Below are positions 1 to 8,104 of a stretch of 64,000 bases of DNA, in pieces. The stretch is from Paludibacteraceae bacterium. GTDB taxonomy: Bacteria; Bacteroidota; Bacteroidia; Bacteroidales; Paludibacteraceae. A program made the position numbers and the translations under genes. A model generated the notes under the pieces. It made no database searches. It was given only the letters and a program-made list of their open reading frames with translations, and was not told the origin of the DNA. Every line of letters begins with the position of its first letter. The first letter of the stretch is position 1. Location of the stretch: positions 39,535-103,534 of the forward strand of contig JAGCWA010000013.1 of the NCBI GenBank assembly GCA_017962085.1, given 5' to 3'.

Positions 1-906
1 AACCAGAAACCGCTGATGAAACAAGAGAACGCCGATGCGGTATCCCTCATTCAACAACCCCCATTGGACGGTAGCAAAATAGCGGTATGGCTCTACCTCG
101 CCAAGGAGATGGAGGTCGTCGCCAAGGAGGGTTGCATGACCGCATCGCACAATGGGTACACGCACATCTACAAGATGGGCATGCACGAGCACAACGGGGA
201 CAGCGCCGCACAAACGGAGAGCCTGCTGTTGGACTACGAGGAGACGTTGGCGAAGTTCCACGCCACCCTTGCGGACAACTGCATACGCACCTGGTTCTTT
301 GTGCGAGACGTCGACACGCAGTACGCCGGAATGGTGAAGGCCCGCCGGGAGAACTTCACGGAGCAAGGGCTCACAGAGAAAACACACTATATCGCTTCGA
401 CCGGCATCGGCGGATTGCCTGCCGACACCCGCTCGCTCGTCCAGCTCGGCACCTATGCCCTCACAGGGCATGAGCAGACACAAGTCAAGTATCTCTACGC
501 ACCAGCCTACCTCAACCCAACGTACGAATACGGCGTGACCTTCGAGCGTGGCACCTGCGTGGAGTACGGGGATAGGGCGGAAATCTACATCTCAGGCACG
601 GCCAGCATCGACAACAAGGGCAATGTGCTCCACCTCGGAGACATACAAAAACAGACCTTCAGGATGATGGAGAACGTCAACGCATTGCTGGCGGAGGCAG
701 AGAGCGGATTCCAGGACATCGCGCAGATCATCGTATACCTACGGGACGTGAGCGACTATGCAACAGTGAAAGCGATATTCGAAGAGAAATTCCCGGACAT
801 TCCATGCGTCATCACCCTCGCACCCGTCTGCAGACCCACATGGCTCATCGAGATGGAATGCATCGCCATCACCGAGAGGAGGAACAATAAGTTCAGAGAA
901 TATTAA
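1..906 (+). CDS. RidA/YjgF-like protein, 5' truncated by window edge
   Basis: The reading frame is open from base 1, so the start is probably outside the window; the first ATG inside it is at 16. The last ~110 residues form a recognisable YjgF/YER057c/RidA domain (ISGTASIDNKGNV, then a Q-T-F-R-M-M-E-N helix, DIAQIIVYLRD and the closing CVITLAPVCRPTWLIEME). The preceding ~180 residues resemble the N-terminal half of two-domain Rid/chorismatase-like proteins. RidA proper deaminates reactive enamines/imines; whether this longer homologue does is not shown by the sequence. It is convergent with the membrane protein gene at 933-1292, with 26 bases between. Family call is firm, function uncertain. 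Confidence 0.75.
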   Translation, partial: NQKPLMKQENADAVSLIQQPPLDGSKIAVWLYLAKEMEVVAKEGCMTASHNGYTHIYKMGMHEHNGDSAAQTESLLLDYEETLAKFHATLADNCIRTWFFVRDVDTQYAGMVKARRENFTEQGLTEKTHYIASTGIGGLPADTRSLVQLGTYALTGHEQTQVKYLYAPAYLNPTYEYGVTFERGTCVEYGDRAEIYISGTASIDNKGNVLHLGDIQKQTFRMMENVNALLAEAESGFQDIAQIIVYLRDVSDYATVKAIFEEKFPDIPCVITLAPVCRPTWLIEMECIAITERRNNKFREY

Positions 907-932
907 ACGATGAATTGAATTAGGGAGGGTTA

Positions 933-1292
933 TCAGCAACGGACGCCCTCCCAACGGAGGTAGTAACGCCATGCGGAGAAGAGCTTACGATGTTTCAGGT
1001 AAGTAAAATCCTGGTCATTGGAGAACGCCTCCCGCTCGAAAGAGATGCTACGGTAGGGATTAATGCCACGGTCGAAGAGGCTACGGATAAGCCAGAAGAA
1101 CCACTCCAACAGGTAAAGGATATAGAAAAACACGAAGAGCGTCTCCACCATCTGCGCCGTATGGATCCGTTCGTGAAAAATCACACGTTCGTTCACTCGG
1201 GAAACATACGCCTTACGGACGAACAAAACGCCAAAGAGATTGATAGCGATAAAACCCTTGGGCGGCAATATACGACTGATGAAGATCTTCAT
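933..1292 (-). CDS. Small membrane protein with HExxH motif (putative minimal metalloprotease)
   Basis: A 119-residue protein if started at the ATG at 1292; a GTG nine bases upstream is possible but less likely. Residues 40-44 read HERIH, a perfect HExxH zinc-protease motif, followed by a strongly hydrophobic stretch (about residues 50-70, rich in F, L, W) that should cross the membrane, and then FEREAF, which supplies an ExxA third-ligand motif about 42 residues after HExxH. This is the minimal gluzincin-like arrangement seen in M48/M56-type membrane proteases, without the rest of such enzymes. It follows the DUF4294 gene by 12 bases, so the two are probably cotranscribed. Protease activity is inference from the motif only. 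Confidence 0.7.
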   Translation of the reverse strand: MKIFISRILPPKGFIAINLFGVLFVRKAYVSRVNERVIFHERIHTAQMVETLFVFFYILYLLEWFFWLIRSLFDRGINPYRSISFEREAFSNDQDFTYLKHRKLFSAWRYYLRWEGVRC

Positions 1293-1304
1293 GTCCGGCA
1301 CCCT

Positions 1305-1916
1305 CTATAGTTGTCCCGCCTCAACCAAGTTGATGACACGTTCAACAATCCTATCATCCTCATTGCTAAGGTCATAGGTCGTCTTCAGGTTTGCACCCAT
1401 CATCTTGGCGAATCCCTGCCAGAAGACAGCGCGGAAACCACCACGGAACTGCTTAATCAATTGGTAAGAGGTCTTGTCACATTCACGGTCCACTAGACGA
1501 ATCAGCATCTTTCCTTGGGACAACGTGAACTTTCTCATAACAGGCTTATATGTTTCAAGCAACTCATCCTCCTTCGCCTCCATATACTTCTTCCGCTCAC
1601 GATCGTTAGGCAATGCGGCCAAATCCTTGTCGATATCTTTCAACATCTTACCAATCATCTTCGCATACGGCAAGGTCTTCTTCACGTCACGTACGGTCTT
1701 CCAGTAGAACTTCTCCTGCTTCTTATCCTTGAACACCAATACGGGATAGACATACACCTGAGGGAGAAGCAGATTTGGAACCGTATCCCCGTTCTCATCC
1801 ACAATGGCAGGGACAAGATAGCCCCCTTCCTCAGACTCACCCTGTGCGAACGCTTCCCCGAAAAAAGAGAAGAGGCAAGCGAACATTATAAGATATTTTA
1901 TTATCTTTGTCATCAT
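1305..1916 (-). CDS. DUF4294 family secreted protein
   Basis: The 203-residue product begins with a signal peptide (MMTKIIKYLIMFACLFSF, cleaved after AFAQ) and carries the features of the Bacteroidota family DUF4294: VYVYPVLVFKDKKQ, a charged FYWKTVRDVKKTLPYAK helix, and FRGGFRAVFWQGFAK near the C terminus. The family is widespread in the phylum and has no proven function. A -7 box (TACATTTG) lies 25 bases upstream of the ATG at 1916. The HExxH membrane protein follows on the same strand after 12 bases. Likely periplasmic. Identification is confident, function unknown. Confidence 0.85.
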   Translation of the reverse strand: MMTKIIKYLIMFACLFSFFGEAFAQGESEEGGYLVPAIVDENGDTVPNLLLPQVYVYPVLVFKDKKQEKFYWKTVRDVKKTLPYAKMIGKMLKDIDKDLAALPNDRERKKYMEAKEDELLETYKPVMRKFTLSQGKMLIRLVDRECDKTSYQLIKQFRGGFRAVFWQGFAKMMGANLKTTYDLSNEDDRIVERVINLVEAGQL

Positions 1917-1940
1917 CTACACTGTTATATATGCCATATG

Positions 1941-1948
1941 CAAATGTA
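1941..1948 (-). promoter_or_regulatory. -7 promoter box (TACATTTG) for the DUF4294 operon
   Basis: Exact match to the Bacteroidota -7 consensus TAnnTTTG, 25 bases upstream of the DUF4294 start codon and pointing at it. No convincing -33 TTTG was seen. Confidence 0.55.
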
Positions 1949-1987
1949 GCATAATAAACATGCAAAACAATTTGTAAAATAAAAAAA

Positions 1988-2815
1988 ATGAAGATTATTC
2001 CTGTTTTTATTGCATTTTTTAGCATTTCGGTTTTTAATGGTTCGGCAGAGGCAAACCACAACTGTGTGCGTGCCTCCGCAGGAGAGTGCCTCGCCTACGA
2101 CGTCGGATCGGAGGACTTACGCCTATGCGACGCCCAAACGTGCCGCCTCTACGCCACCCTCGGCAACCACTACCTCGCCTCCGAACTCAGTCACAGCAAA
2201 CTGGAGGCCATCATCCCTGCCCGCTCGCTCGTCCTCGCCACCGACATGGAGTGGTTCGGCTATGCGCTCTACAACCGCCTGCGCACCCACTTCGCTCTCT
2301 CCAAACGGTTGGGCGAACATTGCGTCCTCGGGGTAGGCTTCCGGCTCGCCTCCCTCCACTACGAAGGGAATGAGAGAAGGCGCCTTTCACTTGCGGAGGA
2401 CGTCACCTTCCTCTTCCAAGGCAGAACGACCGACCTCTACGCGAAGGGTGAAAACCTCTTCGACACGGGTTGGCGAGGCATCCTCGGAGAACGTTTCAAA
2501 GAGCCGATGCGCACCACCTTAGGCGTCCTATTCCACTTCTCCGAAAGCGTCAGCTGCGCCCTCGAATCCTACTGGGAAGGAGAGAGGAACCTCTTCGGAC
2601 GGTTCGGCACTCGCTACGACATCGGCAAGTTCCAGCTGAGATGCGGCGCCATGGGTCCACCCATCACCCCCACATTCGGGTGCGGATTCCTCGGAAAGAA
2701 TTTTCGGCTGGACCTCTCCGCCCGCTGGATCCGTAACCTCGGATATGCACTTGACTGCGGCATCGGTTACACTTTTAACAAAAAAGAATCGGAAGTCCTA
2801 CCTATCAGCGAATAA
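1988..2815 (+). CDS. Putative outer-membrane beta-barrel protein
   Basis: A 275-residue protein with an N-terminal signal peptide (hydrophobic IPVFIAFFSISVFNGSAEA). The rest alternates polar and hydrophobic residues with aromatic girdles typical of beta strands (FGYALYNRLRTHFAL, FHFSESVSCALESYWEG) and ends in a strand-like segment LGYALDCGIGYTF. No named domain was recognised. It lies 3 bases before the HhH/beta-barrel gene at 2819 on the same strand, so the two are almost certainly one transcript and their products may work together at the outer membrane. Unusually many cysteines (about nine) for a barrel. Function unknown. Confidence 0.7.
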   Translation: MKIIPVFIAFFSISVFNGSAEANHNCVRASAGECLAYDVGSEDLRLCDAQTCRLYATLGNHYLASELSHSKLEAIIPARSLVLATDMEWFGYALYNRLRTHFALSKRLGEHCVLGVGFRLASLHYEGNERRRLSLAEDVTFLFQGRTTDLYAKGENLFDTGWRGILGERFKEPMRTTLGVLFHFSESVSCALESYWEGERNLFGRFGTRYDIGKFQLRCGAMGPPITPTFGCGFLGKNFRLDLSARWIRNLGYALDCGIGYTFNKKESEVLPISE

Positions 2816-2818
2816 AAC

Positions 2819-4810
2819 ATGAAAAGACCTGTTTTCACTGCCCTGCTACTGCTACATACGCTCCCGTGCCTATCGCAGGAGGAGTTCTTCTCCGAACAAT
2901 TCATCGACGCGATGGAATCCTTCCAGGAGGAGGATGGGGAGCAATTGGACGTCGAGAACCTCTACGATATCCTCAACGAACTAAAGACCAGCAAATTGGA
3001 CCTCAACAAGGCGACGGAGGAAGAGTTCGAGCAATTGCCCTTCCTCTCCCCCACAGACGCCCGTAACCTCGTGCGCCACAGGGAACTCTACGGCAACTAC
3101 CAAACACTCTACGAACTGAAGCACATCCCTGATTTCACGAAGGAGAAGATCGACCAACTGCTTCCCTTCGTGGTCATCCGAGGCAACGAGAAGCAGCTCA
3201 CCCTCCTAGAACGCCTGCGAAAGAGCCAGTCGCAGTTCTACGTCGCAGCGGACCGCTTCCTGCAACAGAAGAAGGGATACCTGCCCGACAGCACTGGGAC
3301 GAGCCGATACGCTGGTTCCCCCTACCATTACTACGGCAAATACCTCTTCAACGCGGAGCGCCTGAAAGCCTCACTCGTGGGCGAGAAAGATGCAGGAGAG
3401 GCGGAATGGAGCCGCACCGGACATGGGTTCGACTTCGCCAGCGCCTCCCTGGAAGTGGAAGGGACAAAATGGATGAAGCAACTCTGCTTGGGAGACTACA
3501 AGGCGAACTTCGGACAGGGATTGGTCGTCGGCACAGGCTCCATCCTCGGCAAGAACGCCAGCGTCACCAACGCCTACAAGAACACGCAGGGAATCAAGCG
3601 ATACGCATCCACCGGCGAGAGCGGTTTCTTCAGAGGCGCCGCATCCACCTTGGGCTGGGGCAACCTCCGCACCACCCTCTTCGGCTCCTGGCGCCAAGCG
3701 GACGCTACCCTCAAAGGGGAGAAGATCACCTCGCTCAAGACCGACGGGTTGCACCGCACCACCCAAGAGATCGAAAAGAAAAAGAACTACACGGAGAAGC
3801 TTTGGGGCCTCAACCTCAGCTACAAGCACAAGGGTCTGACACTCGGCGCCACCCTGCTCCATTACCACTACTCCAGAACGTTGCACCCCACGGAGAAGGC
3901 CTACACGCTCTTCCGCCTTTCGGAGACCCGCTCGCACTGGAACGCCGGACTGGACTACAAGGCGAGGCTACGCCACATCACCTTCTACGGAGAGAGCGCC
4001 CTCGACGCCAACGGACACTTCGCCACACTGAACGGCGCCGCCATCTACCCTCTCTCCCGATTGGAAATTGCCCTAGCGCAACGCTACTACCAACCCGCCT
4101 ACCAGTCCAACTACGGGGGCGGATTCGCAGAGAACTCCAGGGTGGAGAACGAGCAAGGCATCTACCTCAGCACCCGCTTCACACCCTTCAAACGGCTCAT
4201 CCTATCGGCCTATGCGGACGCCTACAGGTTTCCGTGGGCGCTCTACGCCTCCCCCACCCCCTCGTCGGGGCAGGAGCTCTGCCTCCAAGCCAACGTGAAG
4301 ATGACGAAACGGACGGACCTAACCCTCAAATACAAGTACAAGGAGAAGAGCGAAGAGGAGAACCATAAGAGAACGCTCCGAAGCACCCTCAACACGCAAA
4401 TAGGCAAGTGGAGGATACAAACCATCGCAGAAGGGAACTGCGCCGACAAGGGTGGACAATCACCCACTTACGGATGGATCCTCTCGCAGACCCACACGGG
4501 CAACCTGCCAAAGCTCCACCTCTCCGCCGCCTTCCGCTACGCCTACTTCCAGGCGGAGAACTACGACAACCGTATCTACATCTACGAGAAGGACCTGCCC
4601 TACACGCTCTCCTTCCCGATGCACTACGGCAAAGGGCATAGATTAGCCATCAGCCTCTCATGGAAGAAGACTGAACGTCTACAATTGATCGCAAAGGCGG
4701 GATGTTTCGTCTACACGGACAGACGCACCAGCATCGGCACAGGACAGGAAATGATGGAGGGGAATGTCTCCACGCAGGTGAAATTCATGGTCAAGGCGGT
4801 TATTCCATAG
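2819..4810 (+). CDS. Helix-hairpin-helix plus outer-membrane beta-barrel protein
   Basis: A 663-residue secreted protein. After a signal peptide (residues 1-20) and an acidic stretch, residues ~58-125 contain two ComEA-like helix-hairpin-helix repeats (LDLNKATEEEFEQLPFLS and ELKHIPDFTKEKIDQLLPF). From ~130 to the end the sequence is a long series of amphipathic strands with many Y/W/F residues, as in an outer-membrane barrel. HhH motifs in ComEA bind double-stranded DNA; this combined architecture recurs in Bacteroidota but its role is not established, and DNA binding or uptake is only a possibility. It is translationally coupled to the barrel gene at 1988 and converges on the DMP19 gene with 5 bases between. 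Confidence 0.8.
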   Translation: MKRPVFTALLLLHTLPCLSQEEFFSEQFIDAMESFQEEDGEQLDVENLYDILNELKTSKLDLNKATEEEFEQLPFLSPTDARNLVRHRELYGNYQTLYELKHIPDFTKEKIDQLLPFVVIRGNEKQLTLLERLRKSQSQFYVAADRFLQQKKGYLPDSTGTSRYAGSPYHYYGKYLFNAERLKASLVGEKDAGEAEWSRTGHGFDFASASLEVEGTKWMKQLCLGDYKANFGQGLVVGTGSILGKNASVTNAYKNTQGIKRYASTGESGFFRGAASTLGWGNLRTTLFGSWRQADATLKGEKITSLKTDGLHRTTQEIEKKKNYTEKLWGLNLSYKHKGLTLGATLLHYHYSRTLHPTEKAYTLFRLSETRSHWNAGLDYKARLRHITFYGESALDANGHFATLNGAAIYPLSRLEIALAQRYYQPAYQSNYGGGFAENSRVENEQGIYLSTRFTPFKRLILSAYADAYRFPWALYASPTPSSGQELCLQANVKMTKRTDLTLKYKYKEKSEEENHKRTLRSTLNTQIGKWRIQTIAEGNCADKGGQSPTYGWILSQTHTGNLPKLHLSAAFRYAYFQAENYDNRIYIYEKDLPYTLSFPMHYGKGHRLAISLSWKKTERLQLIAKAGCFVYTDRRTSIGTGQEMMEGNVSTQVKFMVKAVIP

Positions 4811-4815
4811 AGAGG

Positions 4816-5313
4816 TCAGACAACCTCCGCAAACAGTTCCAAGTTCTCATCCACGTAATGGGCGATCGCCTCAGTGGTCTCCTCCTCGATCAGGAAGAAC
4901 TTCTCCTCCAGTTCGTCGAAGACCTCAAAGTCCACGTACATGGCGAGAAACTCCTCCTCGGTAGTCTCCCGCTCCAGCTCCTTCTGGTTGGCCATGTAGA
5001 TCGTCTTCGCGTCGTAGACCAACTTGGCGAGTTGGCGCGCTCCGAAGAGACGCATCGACTTGGCGAAAGGGTTCTGGAAAAAGTAGCCGCCATAGCCGTT
5101 TTGTATCAGTTGCACGAAGCCTCCGTCGTTCATTTCGTTGCGGAAGATGGAGTACGCCAGCAGGGTGTTCTGGTAAGCGTTCAGCTTGGCCATGCCTTCA
5201 GCGGTGAGCTCGCCGCCCATTTCAGCCCAATACTTATCCACGAAGAGGGCGATGAATTCGTCCATGCCCTTTCCCGCTGCCTCGCGTAATTCCGCGTCAG
5301 AGACCTGTATCAT
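4816..5313 (-). CDS. DMP19 family (DUF4375) protein
   Basis: A 165-residue acidic, soluble protein. The core NEMNDGGFVQLIQNGYGGYF with a preceding LNAYQNTLLAYSIFR helix is the signature of the DMP19/DUF4375 family, named from DNA-mimic proteins of Neisseria; the C terminus is very rich in D and E. Its ATG overlaps the stop codon of the HU-SPOR gene (4 bases shared), indicating translational coupling. DNA mimicry is known for one family member only and is not claimed here, although coupling to a gene for an HU-like DNA-binding protein makes the idea worth testing. A second family member lies at 32629. Confidence 0.8.
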   Translation of the reverse strand: MIQVSDAELREAAGKGMDEFIALFVDKYWAEMGGELTAEGMAKLNAYQNTLLAYSIFRNEMNDGGFVQLIQNGYGGYFFQNPFAKSMRLFGARQLAKLVYDAKTIYMANQKELERETTEEEFLAMYVDFEVFDELEEKFFLIEEETTEAIAHYVDENLELFAEVV

Positions 5314-6209
5314 TTCAATTCGTCGTTTTGTATATTCTTAAACTTAGAGACAGAAAGCACATAGGAGCTTTCCGCAAGATCCTCGGATTGGTCACGGAAG
5401 GCGACCACCTCCTCTTTGGTCTTCGCAGAGAAAGCGGAGACGTAGAAATGTTGGTCGATGCCAAGCAATGTCAGGGAGTTGTTCCTTGCGCTGTGGAGGT
5501 AAGAGGCGGCGGACTCCTCATCCGGGAAGTCGGCCACAATCAGGTAATAGCCATCCACCGCGTCACGGTATGCGTCCAGTTCAGACTGCACCTGATTCAG
5601 CTCCATATTCTTCACGTCCAATTCCTTCTGCAGAGAACTTTTGGAAGCTATTTGAGGCATCATAGAGGCCATGTCGGTCTGTGGAGCGTCGTTGATAGGC
5701 TGCACGGCGAAGAGAAGCGCGATGACCGCCACCGCAGCCACCGTAAGCGACTTGAGGGACTTCGAAGCGGAGAAGCCAGTCGTGGAGTTCCCCTTCCGTT
5801 GCGACTTATCCAGCGCCGGGAAATAAAACTCGTTCAGTCCGAAAGAGTCGCCGCAAGCGATCTTCAGGTTCTTTTGGAGGAAAGCCACCTTGCCGGACTT
5901 CATCGTGAAGACACCGAAGTTAGGGACGACGAATATACCGTCCTCGCGCAACGCCTTCCACATGGAAGCCACCTCCTCGGAGATCATCCGGTTAGCCTCC
6001 TCGAAGGAACAGGACTTCGCCTTGGACAGCGCCGAGGCCAGGTCTCCGTCGTTATGGACAAGCTTCGAGTTATACACCAACTCCTTGCGGGGCGGGAAGA
6101 ATTTGCCGTCGACGACTTTAGCCGCACAATCATTCACCACGAATCCTCCGAATTCAGGGACGATCACGCACTCGCGACGGGACAACAGATCTATAATGGT
6201 TTCGAACAT
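5310..6209 (-). CDS. HU-like (CCDC81-type) DNA-binding, membrane, SPOR domain protein
   Basis: A 299-residue protein if started at the ATG at 6209 (MFETIIDLLSRRE); a longer frame up to 6299 is rejected because the -7 box at 6230-6237 would lie inside it. Residues ~1-130 look like the Bacteroidota HU-CCDC81 pair (CVIVPEFGGFVVND, ALREDGIFVVPNFGVF). A single transmembrane helix follows (about 152-170, SLTVAAVAVIALLFAV), then a coiled coil and a C-terminal SPOR-like domain (YYLIVADFPDEESAASYL). The protein therefore seems to place a DNA-binding-like module in the cytoplasm and a peptidoglycan-binding module in the periplasm. It is coupled to the downstream DMP19 gene. Confidence 0.85.
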   Translation of the reverse strand: MFETIIDLLSRRECVIVPEFGGFVVNDCAAKVVDGKFFPPRKELVYNSKLVHNDGDLASALSKAKSCSFEEANRMISEEVASMWKALREDGIFVVPNFGVFTMKSGKVAFLQKNLKIACGDSFGLNEFYFPALDKSQRKGNSTTGFSASKSLKSLTVAAVAVIALLFAVQPINDAPQTDMASMMPQIASKSSLQKELDVKNMELNQVQSELDAYRDAVDGYYLIVADFPDEESAASYLHSARNNSLTLLGIDQHFYVSAFSAKTKEEVVAFRDQSEDLAESSYVLSVSKFKNIQNDELK

Positions 6210-6229
6210 ATCACGATTTTTTAGGAAGA

Positions 6230-6237
6230 CAAAGATA
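6230..6237 (-). promoter_or_regulatory. -7 promoter box (TATCTTTG) for HU-SPOR/DMP19
   Basis: Exact TAnnTTTG match 21-28 bases upstream of the ATG at 6209. It decides the start of the HU-SPOR gene, since the only longer alternative begins upstream of the box. Confidence 0.6.
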
Positions 6238-6278
6238 ATAGATTCCACGAGAATCGAAGCACAATCGCCCGAAATCAA

Positions 6279-6332
6279 TGTTAACAGACGGTTCAACACG
6301 TTATTGATAGGTTATTAACAGGTTGTTAACAG
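6279..6332. repeat. Cluster of TTAACA-type nonamers
   Basis: Within 54 bases there are TGTTAACAG (6279-6287), GTTCAACA (6291-6298), GTTATTGATAG (6300-6310), GTTATTAACAG (6311-6321) and TTGTTAACAG (6323-6332). They share the frame TTnTTAACAG and are loosely similar to DnaA boxes (TTATnCACA), with two mismatches at best. The cluster sits just upstream of the HU-SPOR promoter. It may be an operator array or a replication-related site; neither is shown. Confidence 0.4.
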
Positions 6333-6408
6333 GGGAAGGGGTTCGTCGGGGAGCAAGGTGTTGATTTACTATTTAACTATTCACTATTTACGATTTCAGG
6401 GATTCGGG

Positions 6409-6440
6409 GATGTGAATCTATCCTGATGTGAACCTATCCT
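6409..6440. repeat. Tandem 16-base direct repeat
   Basis: GATGTGAATCTATCCT (6409-6424) is followed directly by GATGTGAACCTATCCT (6425-6440), one mismatch. It is preceded by low-complexity TACTATTTAACTATTCAC sequence at about 6367. No function apparent; the rest of the 6333-6451 gap shows nothing else. Confidence 0.55.
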
Positions 6441-6451
6441 ATGGCATGGGC

Positions 6452-6488
6452 AAAAAAAGAGCCGTTCGTTGGTCGAACGGCTCTTTTT
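6452..6488 (-). terminator. Rho-independent terminator
   Basis: Perfect 9-base stem AGCCGTTCG (6460-6468) and CGAACGGCT (6474-6482) flanked by A7 and T5 runs, so it can work in both directions. It closes the rsmI-lipoprotein transcript 22 bases after the stop at 6511. Confidence 0.85.
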
Positions 6489-6510
6489 CTATTCGTCTTG
6501 TAACTACGAA

Positions 6511-7353
6511 TTACTTAACTTGGATGACCAATTTCTTAGAAACTGACCAGAAAGTCTTGTAGTTAGTGATCTTCAAGATCAAGTTCTTGTCGTCACCTGG
6601 AGACTTAACCAAAGAGTATGAGTTAGTTGGGTGGTTAGTCAAGATGACAGCCTTCTTAGCGCCGAGAGGCAACTCCTTGAACTCACGGATATCAACTTTC
6701 GTGCAAAGGCTCTCGTTGATAGTAGCGCCTTGCAAGTTCTTCAAACCTTTCTCCTTCAAAGTCTTCTTGTTAGCCAAGAAGTAGTAAGCAGTGTTCAACT
6801 CCTCATCTTGCTGTTGGATAGCGGCCATGTTAGCGTTGTTAACCTCGTTGATAGAGTCTCTGATGGCAGCGATGCTGGCAACAGTGCTGTCCAAAGAAGC
6901 GATCTTGATGTTCTTCTCGTCCAACTGAGCCTTCAAGTCCTTGATGGTCTGCTCGCTGGCCTTCAAATCCTTCTGCAAGCCGGCAACCAAGCCACGCAAG
7001 TAAGGGAGCTTGCCCTCAGCCTTCTTCAAAGCGTTCTCCATAGAGTCGAGCTTAGAACGGCTGTCTTGGAAAGCGCGGTGGATAGACTCGAAATCCTGTT
7101 GGATTTTTTGCTTGCTGTCAGCGTTAACACCCTCGGATTGAGCCTCGTCCAAGATACCCAACTCAGTTTGCTTAATGCTTCTCAAGTTAGATTGAACCTC
7201 AGTGATCAGAGCAAAATAGCTGTTCATCTTTTGCTCGTTCATGTCATTCACTTGTTGAAGTGAATCAACTTGTTGCGTCAAAGCGTCAATTTTGTCTTGG
7301 TTACAAGACACTGCGAATAATGCAACGAATGCACCTAAAACTACTTTTTTCAT
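6511..7353 (-). CDS. Coiled-coil lipoprotein
   Basis: A 280-residue lipoprotein: the signal MKKVVLGAFVALFAVSCNQD has a lipobox ending at Cys17. Residues ~20-190 are a long heptad-patterned coiled coil (repeated LKKAEG, IKDLKAQLDEKN, NSIN-type helices), followed by a small globular C-terminal domain of about 80 residues with AYYFLANKKTLKEKGL and a strand-rich end. This architecture is common in Bacteroidota periplasmic lipoproteins of unknown role. Codon use is skewed toward preferred codons, suggesting high expression. It lies 34 bases after rsmI on the same strand and ends at a strong terminator. Confidence 0.8.
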   Translation of the reverse strand: MKKVVLGAFVALFAVSCNQDKIDALTQQVDSLQQVNDMNEQKMNSYFALITEVQSNLRSIKQTELGILDEAQSEGVNADSKQKIQQDFESIHRAFQDSRSKLDSMENALKKAEGKLPYLRGLVAGLQKDLKASEQTIKDLKAQLDEKNIKIASLDSTVASIAAIRDSINEVNNANMAAIQQQDEELNTAYYFLANKKTLKEKGLKNLQGATINESLCTKVDIREFKELPLGAKKAVILTNHPTNSYSLVKSPGDDKNLILKITNYKTFWSVSKKLVIQVK

Positions 7354-7387
7354 TTTGTCTTAAATTTAAATTTATAATAAAAAATAA

Positions 7388-8104
7388 TTACTCTTCAACA
7401 TTCACTTTTTTGTCACTCTTATCGTTAGGCTTACCAGCCAGTACAATCACAATCTCTCCCTTGGGGTCGTGTTCCTTGAAATAGTCCCGTACCTCCTCGA
7501 CCGTGCCTCGGACTGTCTGTTCGTGCACCTTGGATATCTCTCGGGAGACCGACACTCGGCGGTGCGGCCCCATCACTTCCACTAATTGTTCCAACGTCTT
7601 TACCAGACGAAAAGGAGACTCATATACAATCATTGTCCGATGCTCCTCCGCCAACTCCTTTAATTTGGTCTGCCTACCCTTCTTCTGAGGCAAAAAGCCC
7701 TCAAAACAGAAACGATCGTTCGGCAAACCTGAATTGACCAAGGCCGGCACAAAGGCCGTCGGACCTGGCAAGCATTCCACCTCAATGTCCGCCTCCACGC
7801 ATGCGCGCACCAGCAGAAACCCAGGATCGGAAATCGCGGGCGTACCCGCATCAGAGACTAATGCTATCGTCTCGCCACCCTTCAATCGTTCAACCACCGA
7901 ATCTGTCGTCTGGTGCTCGTTGAACTTATGGTGGGAAAGCATCTTCTTCTCTATTTCAAAATGCTTGAGCAACACGCTTGTTGTCCTAGTATCTTCCGCG
8001 AGGATCAGGTCCACTTCCTTCAATATTCTGACCGCCCTCAACGTCATGTCCTCCAAGTTACCCACAGGAGTAGGCACCACATAAAGTTTACCCACACTCT
8101 TCAT
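7388..8104 (-). CDS. rsmI: 16S rRNA (cytidine(1402)-2'-O)-methyltransferase
   Basis: The 238-residue product has the hallmarks of RsmI in the SAM-dependent tetrapyrrole methylase fold: VVPTPVGNLEDMTLRA at the N terminus, LAEDTRTTSVLLKHF, and ALVSDAGTPAISDPG. RsmI 2'-O-methylates C1402 in the decoding centre of 16S rRNA. Length matches the family (about 230-290; this is the short form). The ATG at 8104 overlaps the stop of the upstream gene by 4 bases, so the two are coupled. Confidence 0.93.
   Translation of the reverse strand: MKSVGKLYVVPTPVGNLEDMTLRAVRILKEVDLILAEDTRTTSVLLKHFEIEKKMLSHHKFNEHQTTDSVVERLKGGETIALVSDAGTPAISDPGFLLVRACVEADIEVECLPGPTAFVPALVNSGLPNDRFCFEGFLPQKKGRQTKLKELAEEHRTMIVYESPFRLVKTLEQLVEVMGPHRRVSVSREISKVHEQTVRGTVEEVRDYFKEHDPKGEIVIVLAGKPNDKSDKKVNVEE

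Noticed and set aside
6279-6332. Calling the TTAACA cluster oriC
   Set aside because: No true DnaA box, no adjacent dnaA and no strand switch; kept only as an observation.
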